Counted from the stretch's first letter, positions 15,754 to 23,799 are shown. The stretch: DNA of 31,915 nucleotides from DASXMX01 sp036495445 (GCA_036495445.1 DASXMX010000147.1:1-31915), one strand, 5' to 3'. The notes: generated by a model not told the origin, from the letters alone. Program-made: numbers and translations.

Positions 15754-17736
15754 GTGACGGTTTCGATCAGTGCGTCCTCGGTTCGCGCCCGCGGTGTTCC
15801 AAACGAACCGGTGGTTCGGACGCTGCCGGTGCCGCCGGCGCCGGAAGCCCAAATTGCGATCGATCGCGCCTTTGAGAAGGCCAAGGCCGCCCTGCTTTCC
15901 ATCCAAAAGGCCGATGGCCACTGGTGCGGCGAGCTCCAGGGCGACAGCATCCTCGAATCCGAATACATCCTCCTCAAGTGGATCCTCGGCCAGGAGAACG
16001 ACGAGGCATTGCCGAAGGTGACGAATTACCTCCGCCGGATCCAGATGGACAACGGCGGGTGGAACCTCTTTCCAGGCGGCCCCGCCGACATCTCGGCGAC
16101 GGTCAAAGGCTACTTCGCCCTCAAGCTGATGGGCGACGACCCCAACGCCCCGCACATGCTGCGCTCTCGCGAGCTGGTCCGCTCGATGGGCGGCGCGGAG
16201 AAGTGCAACAGCTTCACCAAGTTCTACTTCGCCTGCCTGGGTCAGATCAGCTTCGACGCCTGCCCGGCGATCCCGCCGGAGATCGTCCTGCTGCCCAAGT
16301 GGTTCTACTTCAACCTGTACAACGTCTCCGCCTGGACGCGGACGATGATTCTGCCGCTGGGGATCGTCACGACTTATAAGTCGGTGCGGCACGTCCCCGA
16401 GAACCTGCGGATCGACGAGCTGTACCTCGACCGCGGGGCCGCCAACCGCCTCGGCTCGGCCGCCGGCATCGTGCCCAAGAGCTGGGGCGATCTGTTTCTC
16501 CGCATTGACCAGCTTTTGAAGATCTACAACAAGCGGCCGCTGCTCCGCCTGCGGGCCCGCGCGATGAAGATGGCCGAGCAGTGGCTGCTGGATCACCTGG
16601 AAGGCTCGGAGGGCCTGGGCGCGATCTTCCCGCCGATGGTCTACATCCTGATCGTCTTCCGCATCCTGGGTTATCCCGACGATCACCCGCGCGTGAAGCT
16701 CGCCCACAAGCACCTGCGCGACTTCTTCGTGGATCTGGGCAACGACGAGATCCGCATCCAGCCCTGCTTCTCGCCCGTGTGGGACACGGGCCTGGCGCTG
16801 CATGCCCTCGCTGAGGCGGGCATCGATCCCGAGAGCGACGCCGCCCAGCGCGCCTCGGTGTGGCTGTTGGCGAAGGAGTGCAAGATCACCAGCGACTGGG
16901 TGAAGAACGTCCCCGGCGCCGAGCCGGGCGGGTGGTTCTTCGAGTACGAGAACCCGCATTACCCCGACGTGGATGACACCGCCGCCGTGACGATGGCCTT
17001 GAAGCGGGCCGGCGGCCCGGTCGCAAGTGCTGCGGTGCGGCGCGGCATCAACTGGCTCTTGGCGATGCAGAACGACGACGGCGGGTGGGCTGCGTTCGAT
17101 CACACGGAAGACCGGCCGATCCTCGAGAAAGTCCCTTTCGCCGACCACAACGCGATGCAGGACCCGAGCTGCCCCGACATCGCCGGCCGCGTGCTCGAAT
17201 CGCTCGGGCACAACGGGTTCCGCGCCAACGCGCCGTTCATCCGCAGGGCGATCGACTTCATCCGCGCCGGCCAGGACGCGTGCGGCGGCTGGTGGGGCCG
17301 CTGGGGCGTCAACTTCATCTACGGCACCTGGCAGATCCTCACCGGCCTGCGCTCGGTGGGCGAGGACATGACCCAGCCCTACATCCAGAAGGCCGCGGCC
17401 TGGCTCAAGAGCGTGCAGAAGCCGGATGGCTCCTTCGGCGAAACCTGCGAGAGCTACGACGACCCGAGCCTCAAGGGGCAGGGCGAATCAACGCCTTCGC
17501 AGACCGCCTGGGCCGCCATGGCCCTCATGGCCGCGTGCGGGCCGGATGAGGAGGCGGTGCAGCGGGCGTTGCACTGGCTGGCCGAGCACCAACGTCCTGA
17601 TGGGAATTGGAACGAAGACTTCTACACCGGCACTGGCTTCCCCAAGGTCTTCTACCTCAACTACCACCTCTACCGCCTCTACTTCCCCCTGACCGCCATC
17701 GCACGCTACAAGCGCATGAAAGGCCAAATCCCCTGA
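15754..17736 (+). CDS. shc: Squalene-hopene cyclase
   Basis: Predicted 660-residue monotopic membrane enzyme that cyclises squalene to hopene and hopanol, the first committed step to hopanoids. Start is GTG at 15754 with AGGAG nine bases upstream. The catalytic acid motif is DVDDT (405-409), matching DXDDT of the family. QW-type repeats run along the protein: QKADGHWCGEL (51-61), QMDNGGWNLFPGG (97-109), QNDDGGWAAFD, QDACGGWWGRWGVNFIYGTW, QKPDGSFGE and QRPDGNWNEDF. Length is normal and no key motif is missing. The first 30 residues before the alpha-helical core are Pro-rich and variable. No phytoene/squalene synthase-like genes (hpnC, hpnD, hpnE) adjoin it, so squalene supply must be encoded elsewhere. 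Confidence 0.97.
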   Translation: MTVSISASSVRARGVPNEPVVRTLPVPPAPEAQIAIDRAFEKAKAALLSIQKADGHWCGELQGDSILESEYILLKWILGQENDEALPKVTNYLRRIQMDNGGWNLFPGGPADISATVKGYFALKLMGDDPNAPHMLRSRELVRSMGGAEKCNSFTKFYFACLGQISFDACPAIPPEIVLLPKWFYFNLYNVSAWTRTMILPLGIVTTYKSVRHVPENLRIDELYLDRGAANRLGSAAGIVPKSWGDLFLRIDQLLKIYNKRPLLRLRARAMKMAEQWLLDHLEGSEGLGAIFPPMVYILIVFRILGYPDDHPRVKLAHKHLRDFFVDLGNDEIRIQPCFSPVWDTGLALHALAEAGIDPESDAAQRASVWLLAKECKITSDWVKNVPGAEPGGWFFEYENPHYPDVDDTAAVTMALKRAGGPVASAAVRRGINWLLAMQNDDGGWAAFDHTEDRPILEKVPFADHNAMQDPSCPDIAGRVLESLGHNGFRANAPFIRRAIDFIRAGQDACGGWWGRWGVNFIYGTWQILTGLRSVGEDMTQPYIQKAAAWLKSVQKPDGSFGETCESYDDPSLKGQGESTPSQTAWAAMALMAACGPDEEAVQRALHWLAEHQRPDGNWNEDFYTGTGFPKVFYLNYHLYRLYFPLTAIARYKRMKGQIP

Positions 17737-17975
17737 CAACCCGGGCAGCCCTGCCCCACGGCCTTACATCGACCCCCGACGATGTCTCAAAATGTCCCAT
17801 AATGTCCCGCCGTGGCGAGGCACTTATCTGGTTCTTGCGTGGGACATTCCCCAGCTTCACAGCCGCACCCCATCCATCAAACCGCCGGTCTTCACCCCCC
17901 CCATTCCGCAATCGGCATTCGCCATTTCCCTATGTTCGTTAGGGCTCCCGTCGGACCGTCGGACAGTGGTAAAGT

Positions 17976-18416
17976 TCAGGTGCCAAGATGCACCTTCTTG
18001 GCGTTGTCCTTCAAGTATTGCGCGTCCCATGTTTCCAGGACCGGAAGATGTTTTTGCATCTCATACTGCAAGACCGCGCCGACCTGGTCAAAGGGCTTAC
18101 CGGAAAAGCACTGGATGACCTTCCCAAAACGGGTGCCATACTTCGAACCGTCTTGCACATCAACATATGCCCCAGCGCTCAACTCGTAGGGAAGATCACG
18201 CCTGAACCGTTCAAAGCGTCGTCCGTCCTTATCATATTCCATCCACAAATCGAACCAAATTTTGGTTGTGCCGGTTCTTTCGATACGAATCCTCGGGTAT
18301 CGTCCCAACGATTTCCTGTTCACGTACACAAACCCGTTGCGGGCGCAGAAATCGTCCAGAATCGGCTGCAATTCCTTCAAATGCTCGTTTAGTACAGCAA
18401 AGTCAGCTTCGTCCAT
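17976..18416 (-). CDS. Unknown protein, 146 residues
   Basis: I do not recognise this gene. ATG at 18416 has AAGGTG a few bases upstream. The product is charged and soluble, with no signal peptide or membrane segment. It has mixed alpha/beta character: helix-like start (DFAVLNEHLKELQPILDDFC), beta-like middle (YPRIRIERTGTTKIWFDLWM) and a C-terminal helical part rich in aromatic residues. The coding sequence is visibly less GC-rich than the neighbours, suggesting recent acquisition. It stands alone between the end of the cyclase gene and the lipase-maturation gene, with about 240 bases free on the left and 480 on the right. Confidence 0.72.
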   Translation of the reverse strand: MDEADFAVLNEHLKELQPILDDFCARNGFVYVNRKSLGRYPRIRIERTGTTKIWFDLWMEYDKDGRRFERFRRDLPYELSAGAYVDVQDGSKYGTRFGKVIQCFSGKPFDQVGAVLQYEMQKHLPVLETWDAQYLKDNAKKVHLGT

Positions 18417-18897
18417 ACCATCACCTTATGGGTTGTGCGTGGGCGCCTCCGGCAGGGCAGGAGCCGCGATCGAGCGAAGGTCGTTCGCCCGACCCCTGCC
18501 GTATGGTAACCGGCCGGCGCTCGGGTCGCACTCCTGCGGAGCCGTATCCTCCGACCGTGGATAGATCGGGTAGCGACGAAGTGGATCAGCAAACGCCCAG
18601 AAGCCGCGCGAGACCCGCGCGGCTTTTGTCTTTCACGGGATGTGCGAGGCGGGAATCGCTGTCGCTTCGATGAACCTCTGCTCGCCGCTGGGCGGTTTCG
18701 CAATCAGTCCGCTGATGTCGAGCGGCGGTTCGCTCGCGAAGCGGTAAGCGGCGAAAGACCTCACGCCCGATGCACCCGACCTTCCTCAGGTTTCCGATTG
18801 ACGTCCGGAATCCGCAGCGGGATAAGGAGAGTGAGGACACGCAGATGGGTCCTCGATTCAGCACGACGAAACCGTGCAGCACAGAGGGTCGATCGCG
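18417..18897. other. Gene-free region with an isolated terminator
   Basis: About 480 bases between two divergent starts. It holds the terminator described separately and GATAAGGAG about 60 bases before the next gene, which could be a ribosome site for a very short leader frame that ends on the GTG start (overlap GTGA). Nothing else is recognisable. Confidence 0.4.
18601..18633 (+). terminator. Rho-independent terminator without an upstream gene
   Basis: AAGCCGCGC (18601-18609) pairs with GCGCGGCTT (18617-18625) around a seven-base loop, and TTTTGTCTTT follows on the plus strand. The opposite strand lacks a T-run. No plus-strand gene precedes it within 860 bases, so it may end an unannotated small RNA. 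Confidence 0.6.
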
Positions 18898-20835
18898 GTG
18901 ACGAACCCTGATGCGAGCGTGTCCCCTCCCCGGCCCCGGCCGGCGCTGATCTACGACGGGGGCTGCGCGTTTTGCCGACGGTGGGTCGCACGGTGGCAAC
19001 GGATCACCGGGGACGCGGTCGAGTATGTTGCGAGCCGGGAGGCGACCGGCCGATTCCCGCAGATCCCGCGGACGGCGTTTGATCGCTCCGTTTGGCTCGT
19101 CGAGCCGGACGGACGAACCACCGAGGCGGCCGAAGCGGTCTTTCGCGCTCTTGCGCTGTCGGGGCGAAACCGCGGGTGGCTTTGGGCGTACGAGCACGTG
19201 CCGGGGTTCGCGGGGGCATCGAACGCGCTCTACCGGTTCATCGCGGCGCGCCGCACGAGCCTCGATCGGTTCGATCGGTGGCTGTTCCCGGAGGCGTCAG
19301 ATCCGCGTCACGAATACGCGATCACCCGGGCGATTCTCCTGCGGGCACTCGGCGTGATCTATCTGATCGCGTTCGTCTCCCTGTGGGTGCAGGTGGACGG
19401 GCTGTTCGGCAGCCGGGGGATCGCGCCGATCCGGATGACGATGGAGTTCGCCCGAAATCAGATTGACAGTTGGGGGCCTTGGGGCATTGGGCGGTGCCTG
19501 CACCTGCCGACGCTCTGCTGGTGGAACACGAGCGATTCGTTCCTTCATGCCCTCTGCGGGGGCGGAGTCGCGGCCGCATGCTTGGTGATCCTGGGCATCC
19601 TGCCGCTGCCCGCGCTGATCGTCCTTTGGGTGTTTTATTTGTCGCTGGTCAGCGTGGGGCAGCCGTTTTTGGGGTTTCAGTGGGATGCGCTGCTGCTGGA
19701 GTCGGGGTTGCTCGCAATCCTGGTGGCGCCGTGGTCGTGGCGGGTGAAGCCCGGGCTGCTGCTCGGACGGCGCGCACGGCCGTCCCGGCCGTCGCGGATC
19801 GGGGTGTTTCTGCTGCGATGGTTGGTTTTTCGACTGATGTTCTTGTCGGGGCTGGTGAAGTGGATTGCGGACAACCCGCCCGCCTGGCGAGACCTGACCG
19901 CGATGCGGTATCACTACGAGACGCAGCCGCTGCCCACGTGGACGAGCTGGTACGCGTTCCAGTTGCCGGCGTGGTTCCAGTCGTGCTCGACCGCGGGCGT
20001 GCTGGTGATCGAGGGGCTGATCCCGTTCCTGTTCTTCTTCCCGCGCCGCGCCCGATTATTCGCCTGCGCGGCGACCGCATTCCTGCAGATCCTCATCCTG
20101 GCGACCGGGAACTACGGGTTCTTCAACCTGCTGGCGCTCGTGCTCTGCATCCCGCTGCTGGACGACGACGTCTTCATGCGATTGCGACGAAGGCGAAAGG
20201 CGGTGCCAAACGAGCCGGAGCCCCACGGCAGCGCCGTGGGCCTTTGGGGCCGCGCCATCAGAGGGGCAGTGCTCTTGCCCGTCGCGGTCGCGATCGTGGT
20301 GCTCTCGATCGTCGCGGGGTTGATTCAAATCGGTCAGATCCAATCAGTCCCGGCTCCGCTGCTCAGGGCATATCTGACGGTGCTGCCATTCGAGTCGATC
20401 AACGGGTACGGGCTGTTCCAGGACATGACCACCCGCCGGCCCGAGGTGATCGTGGAGGGGAGCGACGACGGGACGCGGTGGCTCGAGTATGCGTTCAAGT
20501 ACAAGCCGGGCGACGTCTACCGGCGGCCGGGGTTCTGCACGCCGCACATGCCACGGCTCGACTGGCAACTGTGGTTCGCGGCCCTCGGCCTGTACGACTC
20601 GCGGCAGGCCGACCCATGGGTGTGGAACTTCCTCGAACGCCTCCGCGAAGGCGACCCGGCGGTGCTCGCGCTGATGGCCCGAAACCCGTTCCCCGATCAC
20701 CCGCCGAAATACGTGCGGATCGCGCTCTACGACTACCACTTCACCACGCCCGCCCAGCGCCGCGCGACCGGCGCGTGGTGGGTGCGGACGCGGATCGACG
20801 AGCCGCCGGTGGCGGTCGGGCCGCCGGGACAATGA
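18898..20835 (+). CDS. DCC-type thiol oxidoreductase fused to lipase maturation factor
   Basis: Predicted 645-residue membrane protein. GTG 18898 is chosen because AGAGGG precedes it by nine bases; GTG 18874 is an alternative. Residues 16-130 form a DUF393 (DCC) thioredoxin-like domain with the site YDGGCAFCRRW (Cys23, Cys26). The remainder matches the lipase maturation factor family (DUF1222; animal LMF1/LMF2): several hydrophobic helices (about 165-460), the segment GFQWDALLLESGLL, and a C-terminal domain with NGYGLFQDMTTRRPEVIVEG and DWQLWFAALGLY. In animals LMF1 supports folding of lipases; the bacterial role is not established. Joining a thiol-disulfide domain to it fits a role in disulfide handling of exported proteins, which is inference. 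Confidence 0.88.
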   Translation: MTNPDASVSPPRPRPALIYDGGCAFCRRWVARWQRITGDAVEYVASREATGRFPQIPRTAFDRSVWLVEPDGRTTEAAEAVFRALALSGRNRGWLWAYEHVPGFAGASNALYRFIAARRTSLDRFDRWLFPEASDPRHEYAITRAILLRALGVIYLIAFVSLWVQVDGLFGSRGIAPIRMTMEFARNQIDSWGPWGIGRCLHLPTLCWWNTSDSFLHALCGGGVAAACLVILGILPLPALIVLWVFYLSLVSVGQPFLGFQWDALLLESGLLAILVAPWSWRVKPGLLLGRRARPSRPSRIGVFLLRWLVFRLMFLSGLVKWIADNPPAWRDLTAMRYHYETQPLPTWTSWYAFQLPAWFQSCSTAGVLVIEGLIPFLFFFPRRARLFACAATAFLQILILATGNYGFFNLLALVLCIPLLDDDVFMRLRRRRKAVPNEPEPHGSAVGLWGRAIRGAVLLPVAVAIVVLSIVAGLIQIGQIQSVPAPLLRAYLTVLPFESINGYGLFQDMTTRRPEVIVEGSDDGTRWLEYAFKYKPGDVYRRPGFCTPHMPRLDWQLWFAALGLYDSRQADPWVWNFLERLREGDPAVLALMARNPFPDHPPKYVRIALYDYHFTTPAQRRATGAWWVRTRIDEPPVAVGPPGQ

Positions 20836-20879
20836 TCGCGGAATGATGCAGCGCAAACCGACAGCCGAGCGGGGCCTTT

Positions 20880-21076
20880 CCCCCTCTCCCTCCGGGAGAG
20901 GGTAGGGGTGAGGGGGAATTGCGAGCGCCTCCGGTAGGGGCGAACCTTGTGTTCGCCCTCTTCGTTGATGTGCGGCAAGGCGGGCGAATACGAGATTCGC
21001 CCCTGCAGGGGAGGGCGAACACAAGGTTCGCCCCTACAGATCGCCCTCACCCGATCCCTCTCCTGGAGGGAGCGGG
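20880..21076. repeat. Nested inverted repeats: CTCCGGGAGAGGG element enclosing GGGGCGAACCTTGTG element
   Basis: Outer arms begin at 20880 and close at about 21044-21076. Inside, the 25 bases at 20935-20959 (containing GGGGCGAACCTTGTGTTCGC) return as a perfect reverse complement at 21012-21036. Each inner arm is itself partly palindromic. Bases 20880-20929 are an exact reverse complement of 15655-15704. The block fills most of the space between the lipase-maturation gene and the convergent glycosylase gene, so it could serve as a two-way terminator. Confidence 0.85.
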
Positions 21077-21108
21077 AGCAAGAAGGGGGCGCGTTCTAGC
21101 TCCGGGTG

Positions 21109-21756
21109 CTATGTCTTCGCCCCGTTCGTGTTCCTGCGCCAGACGTACCACGTCCCGACCGTGCGGTAAGGCCGCCAAGGCTCGGCCAGCGCCGTCACTT
21201 CCGCGGCGGTCGGGCGCTTTTCCAGTCCGTAGATCTCCCGCACGCCTTCGCGCAGCCCCAGGTCGTCCACGGGCAGCACGTCAGGCCGGTTGAGGACGAA
21301 CATGAGGAACATCTCCGCCGTCCACCGGCCGATGCCCTTCACCGCGATCAATGCTTCGATGATTTCCTCGTCCTCCATTCGCAACAGCTTGCGCGTCGGG
21401 ATGCGTCCGTCGACGAAGTGTTGGGCGAGGTCGCGCAGGTAGGCCGCCTTCTGGCGCGAGAGGCCGACGCGGCGGACCCGCTCAGGGTCTCCGTCAAGGA
21501 ACTTCAGCACCGCCTGCGGCGTGGGCCGCTTTTGCGGGAACTGGTCGCGGAACCGGGCGAACAGCACCGCCGCGACCTTCACCGAGAGCTGCTGGTTAAA
21601 GATCGCCTTGCAGAGCAGGACGAAATAATCTCGCCGGGGCGCCAGCCCGCACGACCCGACCCGCCGGACGATCGCGCCCAGCATCGGATCCGACTTCGCC
21701 AGGTGCCTTGCCGCGGCCGACCAATCGGGTTTCCCATTCACCGGTTCGAACCACAT
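21109..21756 (-). CDS. DNA-3-methyladenine glycosylase II-like (AlkA/HhH-GPD family)
   Basis: Predicted 215-residue base-excision repair glycosylase that removes alkylated bases from DNA. The helix-hairpin-helix segment is LIAVKGIGRWTAEMF (136-150), with the catalytic Asp at 164/165 in LPVDDLGL. The N-terminal AlkA TATA-like domain is absent, so the protein is of the short bacterial type. ATG 21756 is preferred over an in-frame TTG at 21795; neither has a good Shine-Dalgarno site. No ada or other alkylation-response gene is adjacent. Confidence 0.87.
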   Translation of the reverse strand: MWFEPVNGKPDWSAAARHLAKSDPMLGAIVRRVGSCGLAPRRDYFVLLCKAIFNQQLSVKVAAVLFARFRDQFPQKRPTPQAVLKFLDGDPERVRRVGLSRQKAAYLRDLAQHFVDGRIPTRKLLRMEDEEIIEALIAVKGIGRWTAEMFLMFVLNRPDVLPVDDLGLREGVREIYGLEKRPTAAEVTALAEPWRPYRTVGTWYVWRRNTNGAKT

Positions 21757-21804
21757 ATGGGAGGCATCATTTCGGGAAGAGCGGGTCGATGTCAAAGGCG
21801 GAAT

Positions 21805-21943
21805 GCATTGCCGATTTCGGATTGCGGAATGAAAGGCCGGTAATCGGGAGGGCGAGGCTCCCGCCGAGCCGGACGTTGCGCGAAAACCGCGGCTCGGCAG
21901 GAGGGTCGCCCTCCCCTAATCCGCAATCCGAAATCAGCAATGC
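21805..21943. repeat. Two nested inverted repeats between divergent genes
   Basis: The outer arms at 21805-21828 and 21920-21943 (core GATTTCGGATTGCGGA) match at 23 of 24 positions. The inner arms at 21846-21870 and 21891-21915 (core GGGAGGGCGAGGCTCC) match at 22 of 25. The inner element is related to copies at 29276 and 30648. One palindromic element appears to have been placed inside another. Confidence 0.85.
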
Positions 21944-21963
21944 CGTTTTTCGTCCCGCGCCCG

Positions 21964-21993
21964 TTGGCAGCGGATCGGGAAAACCCCTACAAT
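21964..21993 (+). promoter_or_regulatory. Sigma-70-type promoter of the 22034 gene
   Basis: TTGGCA at 21964-21969, an 18-base spacer and TACAAT at 21988-21993. Transcription would begin near 22000, leaving a short leader that contains the AAGGAG ribosome site of the gene at 22034. Confidence 0.6.
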
Positions 21994-22033
21994 TCAAGGA
22001 TTCGAGATCTACCGGCGCCGCAAGGAGCGAACC

Positions 22034-22510
22034 ATGGCCGTCCCGTTGAAACTGAACGCGATCGATGTCGAGCACCTGCAGGAACTCTACAACGCGGCGG
22101 GCATCGCGCGGGACGAGTTGCCCTACACGCCGCAGTTCGATGAACTGTGGCAGGGGTTCCAGGACCGCACGTTCAAGAACGCCGACCGCGAGCAGGTGTT
22201 CGGCGCGATCATCAAGTACGTCCGCAGCAGCGGCAACGTCAGCGGGCAGATCACGCTGCCGCCCGGCGTGACCGACGAGCAGATCAAGCAACTCAAGGCG
22301 ATCCTCTCGCGCCACCTGACCGGCGGGAAGATCCTCCCCTACGGCGAGGCGTTCGAGACCGCCCGCGCCGAGTTCAACAAGGCCGCCGGCACCTCCCTTA
22401 ACGAGCAGGAGTTCTGGCACGCGATCCTCCGGAGCCAAGGCCCGAAGCGCACGCCGCCGAAGCGCACGAAAGTCGCGGCGAGCAAAAAGGATGAGGATGA
22501 CGAGGAATAG
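22034..22510 (+). CDS. Unknown 158-residue soluble protein
   Basis: I do not recognise a named family. ATG 22034 has AAGGAG a few bases upstream and a good promoter at 21964-21993. The protein is helical and charged, with no signal peptide or membrane helix. Notable stretches are a helical start (DVEHLQELYNAAGIARDELP), TLPPGVTDEQIKQLKAIL, YGEAFETARAEFNKAAGTSL and NEQEFWHAILRSQG. It ends in a Lys- and Asp/Glu-rich tail (KKDEDDEE). The two C-terminal helices with EFW could be a small binding module. The PIN toxin gene begins 41 bases after its stop on the same strand, so the three genes may form one transcript; no functional link is shown. Confidence 0.75.
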   Translation: MAVPLKLNAIDVEHLQELYNAAGIARDELPYTPQFDELWQGFQDRTFKNADREQVFGAIIKYVRSSGNVSGQITLPPGVTDEQIKQLKAILSRHLTGGKILPYGEAFETARAEFNKAAGTSLNEQEFWHAILRSQGPKRTPPKRTKVAASKKDEDDEE

Positions 22511-22550
22511 CGACACGCGAGCGTGCCGCGGGATTTGCTGAGATGCTCGT

Positions 22551-23039
22551 GTGGCAAAGGTCTATCTCGAAACCAGTTTCTTCAGTGAGTGCGTGACGAT
22601 TCGCACCGGTGCGATCGATCTGGGACGCCGTGCGACGAGTTTGAACTGGTGGCAAACGCAGGCGAAGGCGTTCGAGCTTTTCATCTCGGATGAGGTGATC
22701 CGCGAATTGTCAGATCCGGACTTCCCCGACACGGTGCGGGAACCCGCCCTCGCCATGATGAGCGGATTGGCTGCGGTGGCTCTCGGCCCCGAGGTCGGAA
22801 TCTTGGCGGACTTGCTCGTCCGCGAGCGAGTGATGCCGGGTCCTTCCGTGGCCGGTGACGCAATCCATGTTGCGGCAGCGGTAATCCACCAGATGGATTA
22901 CCTGCTTACATGGAACCAAAAGCATTTGGCCAACCCGAACAAGCGGACCCATCTTGCGGTCATTTGCGCCAGACTTAATCTGGCGGCTCCGCAGATCGTC
23001 ACGCCGGACCTGTTGATCGTGGAGAACGATGATGAGTGA
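22551..23039 (+). CDS. PIN-domain protein, VapC-like toxin
   Basis: Predicted 162-residue PIN-fold ribonuclease. It starts with GTG at 22551. The acidic pocket reads Glu7 (VYLETSFFS), Glu52 (VIRELSD), Asp103 (AGDAIHVAAA) and Asn122 (LLTWNQKHL). The first position is usually Asp; Glu with the phrase YLETS marks a distinct PIN subfamily often annotated as VapC-like. Such proteins cut RNA with bound Mg or Mn ions. The following frame overlaps this gene by eight bases and looks like its partner, giving a toxin-first order. Confidence 0.85.
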   Translation: MAKVYLETSFFSECVTIRTGAIDLGRRATSLNWWQTQAKAFELFISDEVIRELSDPDFPDTVREPALAMMSGLAAVALGPEVGILADLLVRERVMPGPSVAGDAIHVAAAVIHQMDYLLTWNQKHLANPNKRTHLAVICARLNLAAPQIVTPDLLIVENDDE

Positions 23040-23241
23040 CACCGAACAAAATCCGCCGGAGGCGACCGCGGTCGATGACGTCCGTCGGGTCCGCGAGAAG
23101 ATCGCACGCCAGCATCGCGGCGACCTGCATCAGCACATCCAGGAGACGAACCGCATCGCGGCGGCACTGCGTGCGAAACTGAACGTACATGTCGTACCCG
23201 CGCCAAAGGTGGACAAGCGACGAAGCGGGACGCAAGGATAG
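23032..23241 (+). CDS. Putative antitoxin partner of the PIN protein
   Basis: A 69-residue frame overlapping the end of the PIN gene (ATGs at 23029 and 23032; the second is seven bases after GGAG). The phrase VDDVRRVREKIARQHRGDLH resembles short proteins that accompany YLETS-type PIN genes (consensus near IVEEVRRIREE with a helical follow-up). It is helical, lacks a recognisable DNA-binding fold and ends in a basic tail. It probably wraps the PIN active site; this is inferred from position and the short motif only. Confidence 0.7.
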   Translation: MSDTEQNPPEATAVDDVRRVREKIARQHRGDLHQHIQETNRIAAALRAKLNVHVVPAPKVDKRRSGTQG

Positions 23242-23384
23242 CAGCGGTCGTGTTTCGTCACCCTCTCTCCTTGAACCGCCTCCATTACTCGCGTTCCCCG
23301 CCGTTGAGGGGCCGCGAGCGGGCCAGACGCTCGGCGGGCGTTTCGGCATCAATCTGATTGACGATCCGGGCCTTTTCCGACATA

Positions 23385-23786
23385 TCACTCAACCATATCC
23401 AGTTCACCGCGAAGATCCTGCAGCATCTGTTCGGGCTCGACAACGGTGCCGCGGTTGGCGTCCGCCGTTCGCGTGGGGAATACGGCAACCGCACGCCCGT
23501 CGCGAGTGATGCCGGGTATCCATCGGTCGATCCAGGCCGAGAGCTCGATGGCGCGGGGCTCTCGGTCAGCCCAATCGCCAACAGCGTACGCGGCGGCGAA
23601 TCGAGCGTGCGGCCACACGGGGACCATTTCGCGCCCGTCGTCGGCTCCGAGGAGAACCCAGCCATTTTCCCAGAGGCTCCATACCTCTTGGCGATCCGCA
23701 ATCCGCTTGATCGCATATTCGTAGCGAGCAGGCGCGCCGAGCTTTATCACGGACTCGAACTCTTTATCTCGCAATTCCCATGACAT
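23385..23786 (-). CDS. DUF2750 domain protein
   Basis: Predicted 133-residue cytoplasmic protein that matches DUF2750 over its full length: FESVIKLGAPARYEYAIKRI, then WSLWENGWVLLGADDGREM, VPVWPHARFAAAYAVGDWA and LSAWIDRWIPGITRDGRAVA. The function of the family is unknown; it resembles SMI1/immunity-like small proteins in size and in aromatic-rich character. ATG 23786 has GGGGAG six bases upstream. It begins 13 bases after the hslV stop and is probably co-transcribed with hslV. Confidence 0.82.
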   Translation of the reverse strand: MSWELRDKEFESVIKLGAPARYEYAIKRIADRQEVWSLWENGWVLLGADDGREMVPVWPHARFAAAYAVGDWADREPRAIELSAWIDRWIPGITRDGRAVAVFPTRTADANRGTVVEPEQMLQDLRGELDMVE

Positions 23787-23799
23787 GAGCGCTCCCCGG

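Noticed and set aside
17737..17975. Recurrent ATGTCCC motifs after the cyclase gene as a possible CRISPR or tandem array
   Set aside because: Only three irregular copies (CAAAATGTCCC, ATAATGTCCC and an inverted GGGACAT) with uneven spacing; no array structure.
18430..18560. Possible tRNA or 6S/SRP-like RNA before the orphan terminator
   Set aside because: No cloverleaf, no CCA-proximal T-loop consensus and no SRP or RNase P signature could be made out.
23285..23383. Short minus-strand frame (32 codons) directly after the DUF2750 gene
   Set aside because: It overlaps the DUF2750 stop region and has only a weak ribosome site and no recognisable motif; too little evidence for a gene.
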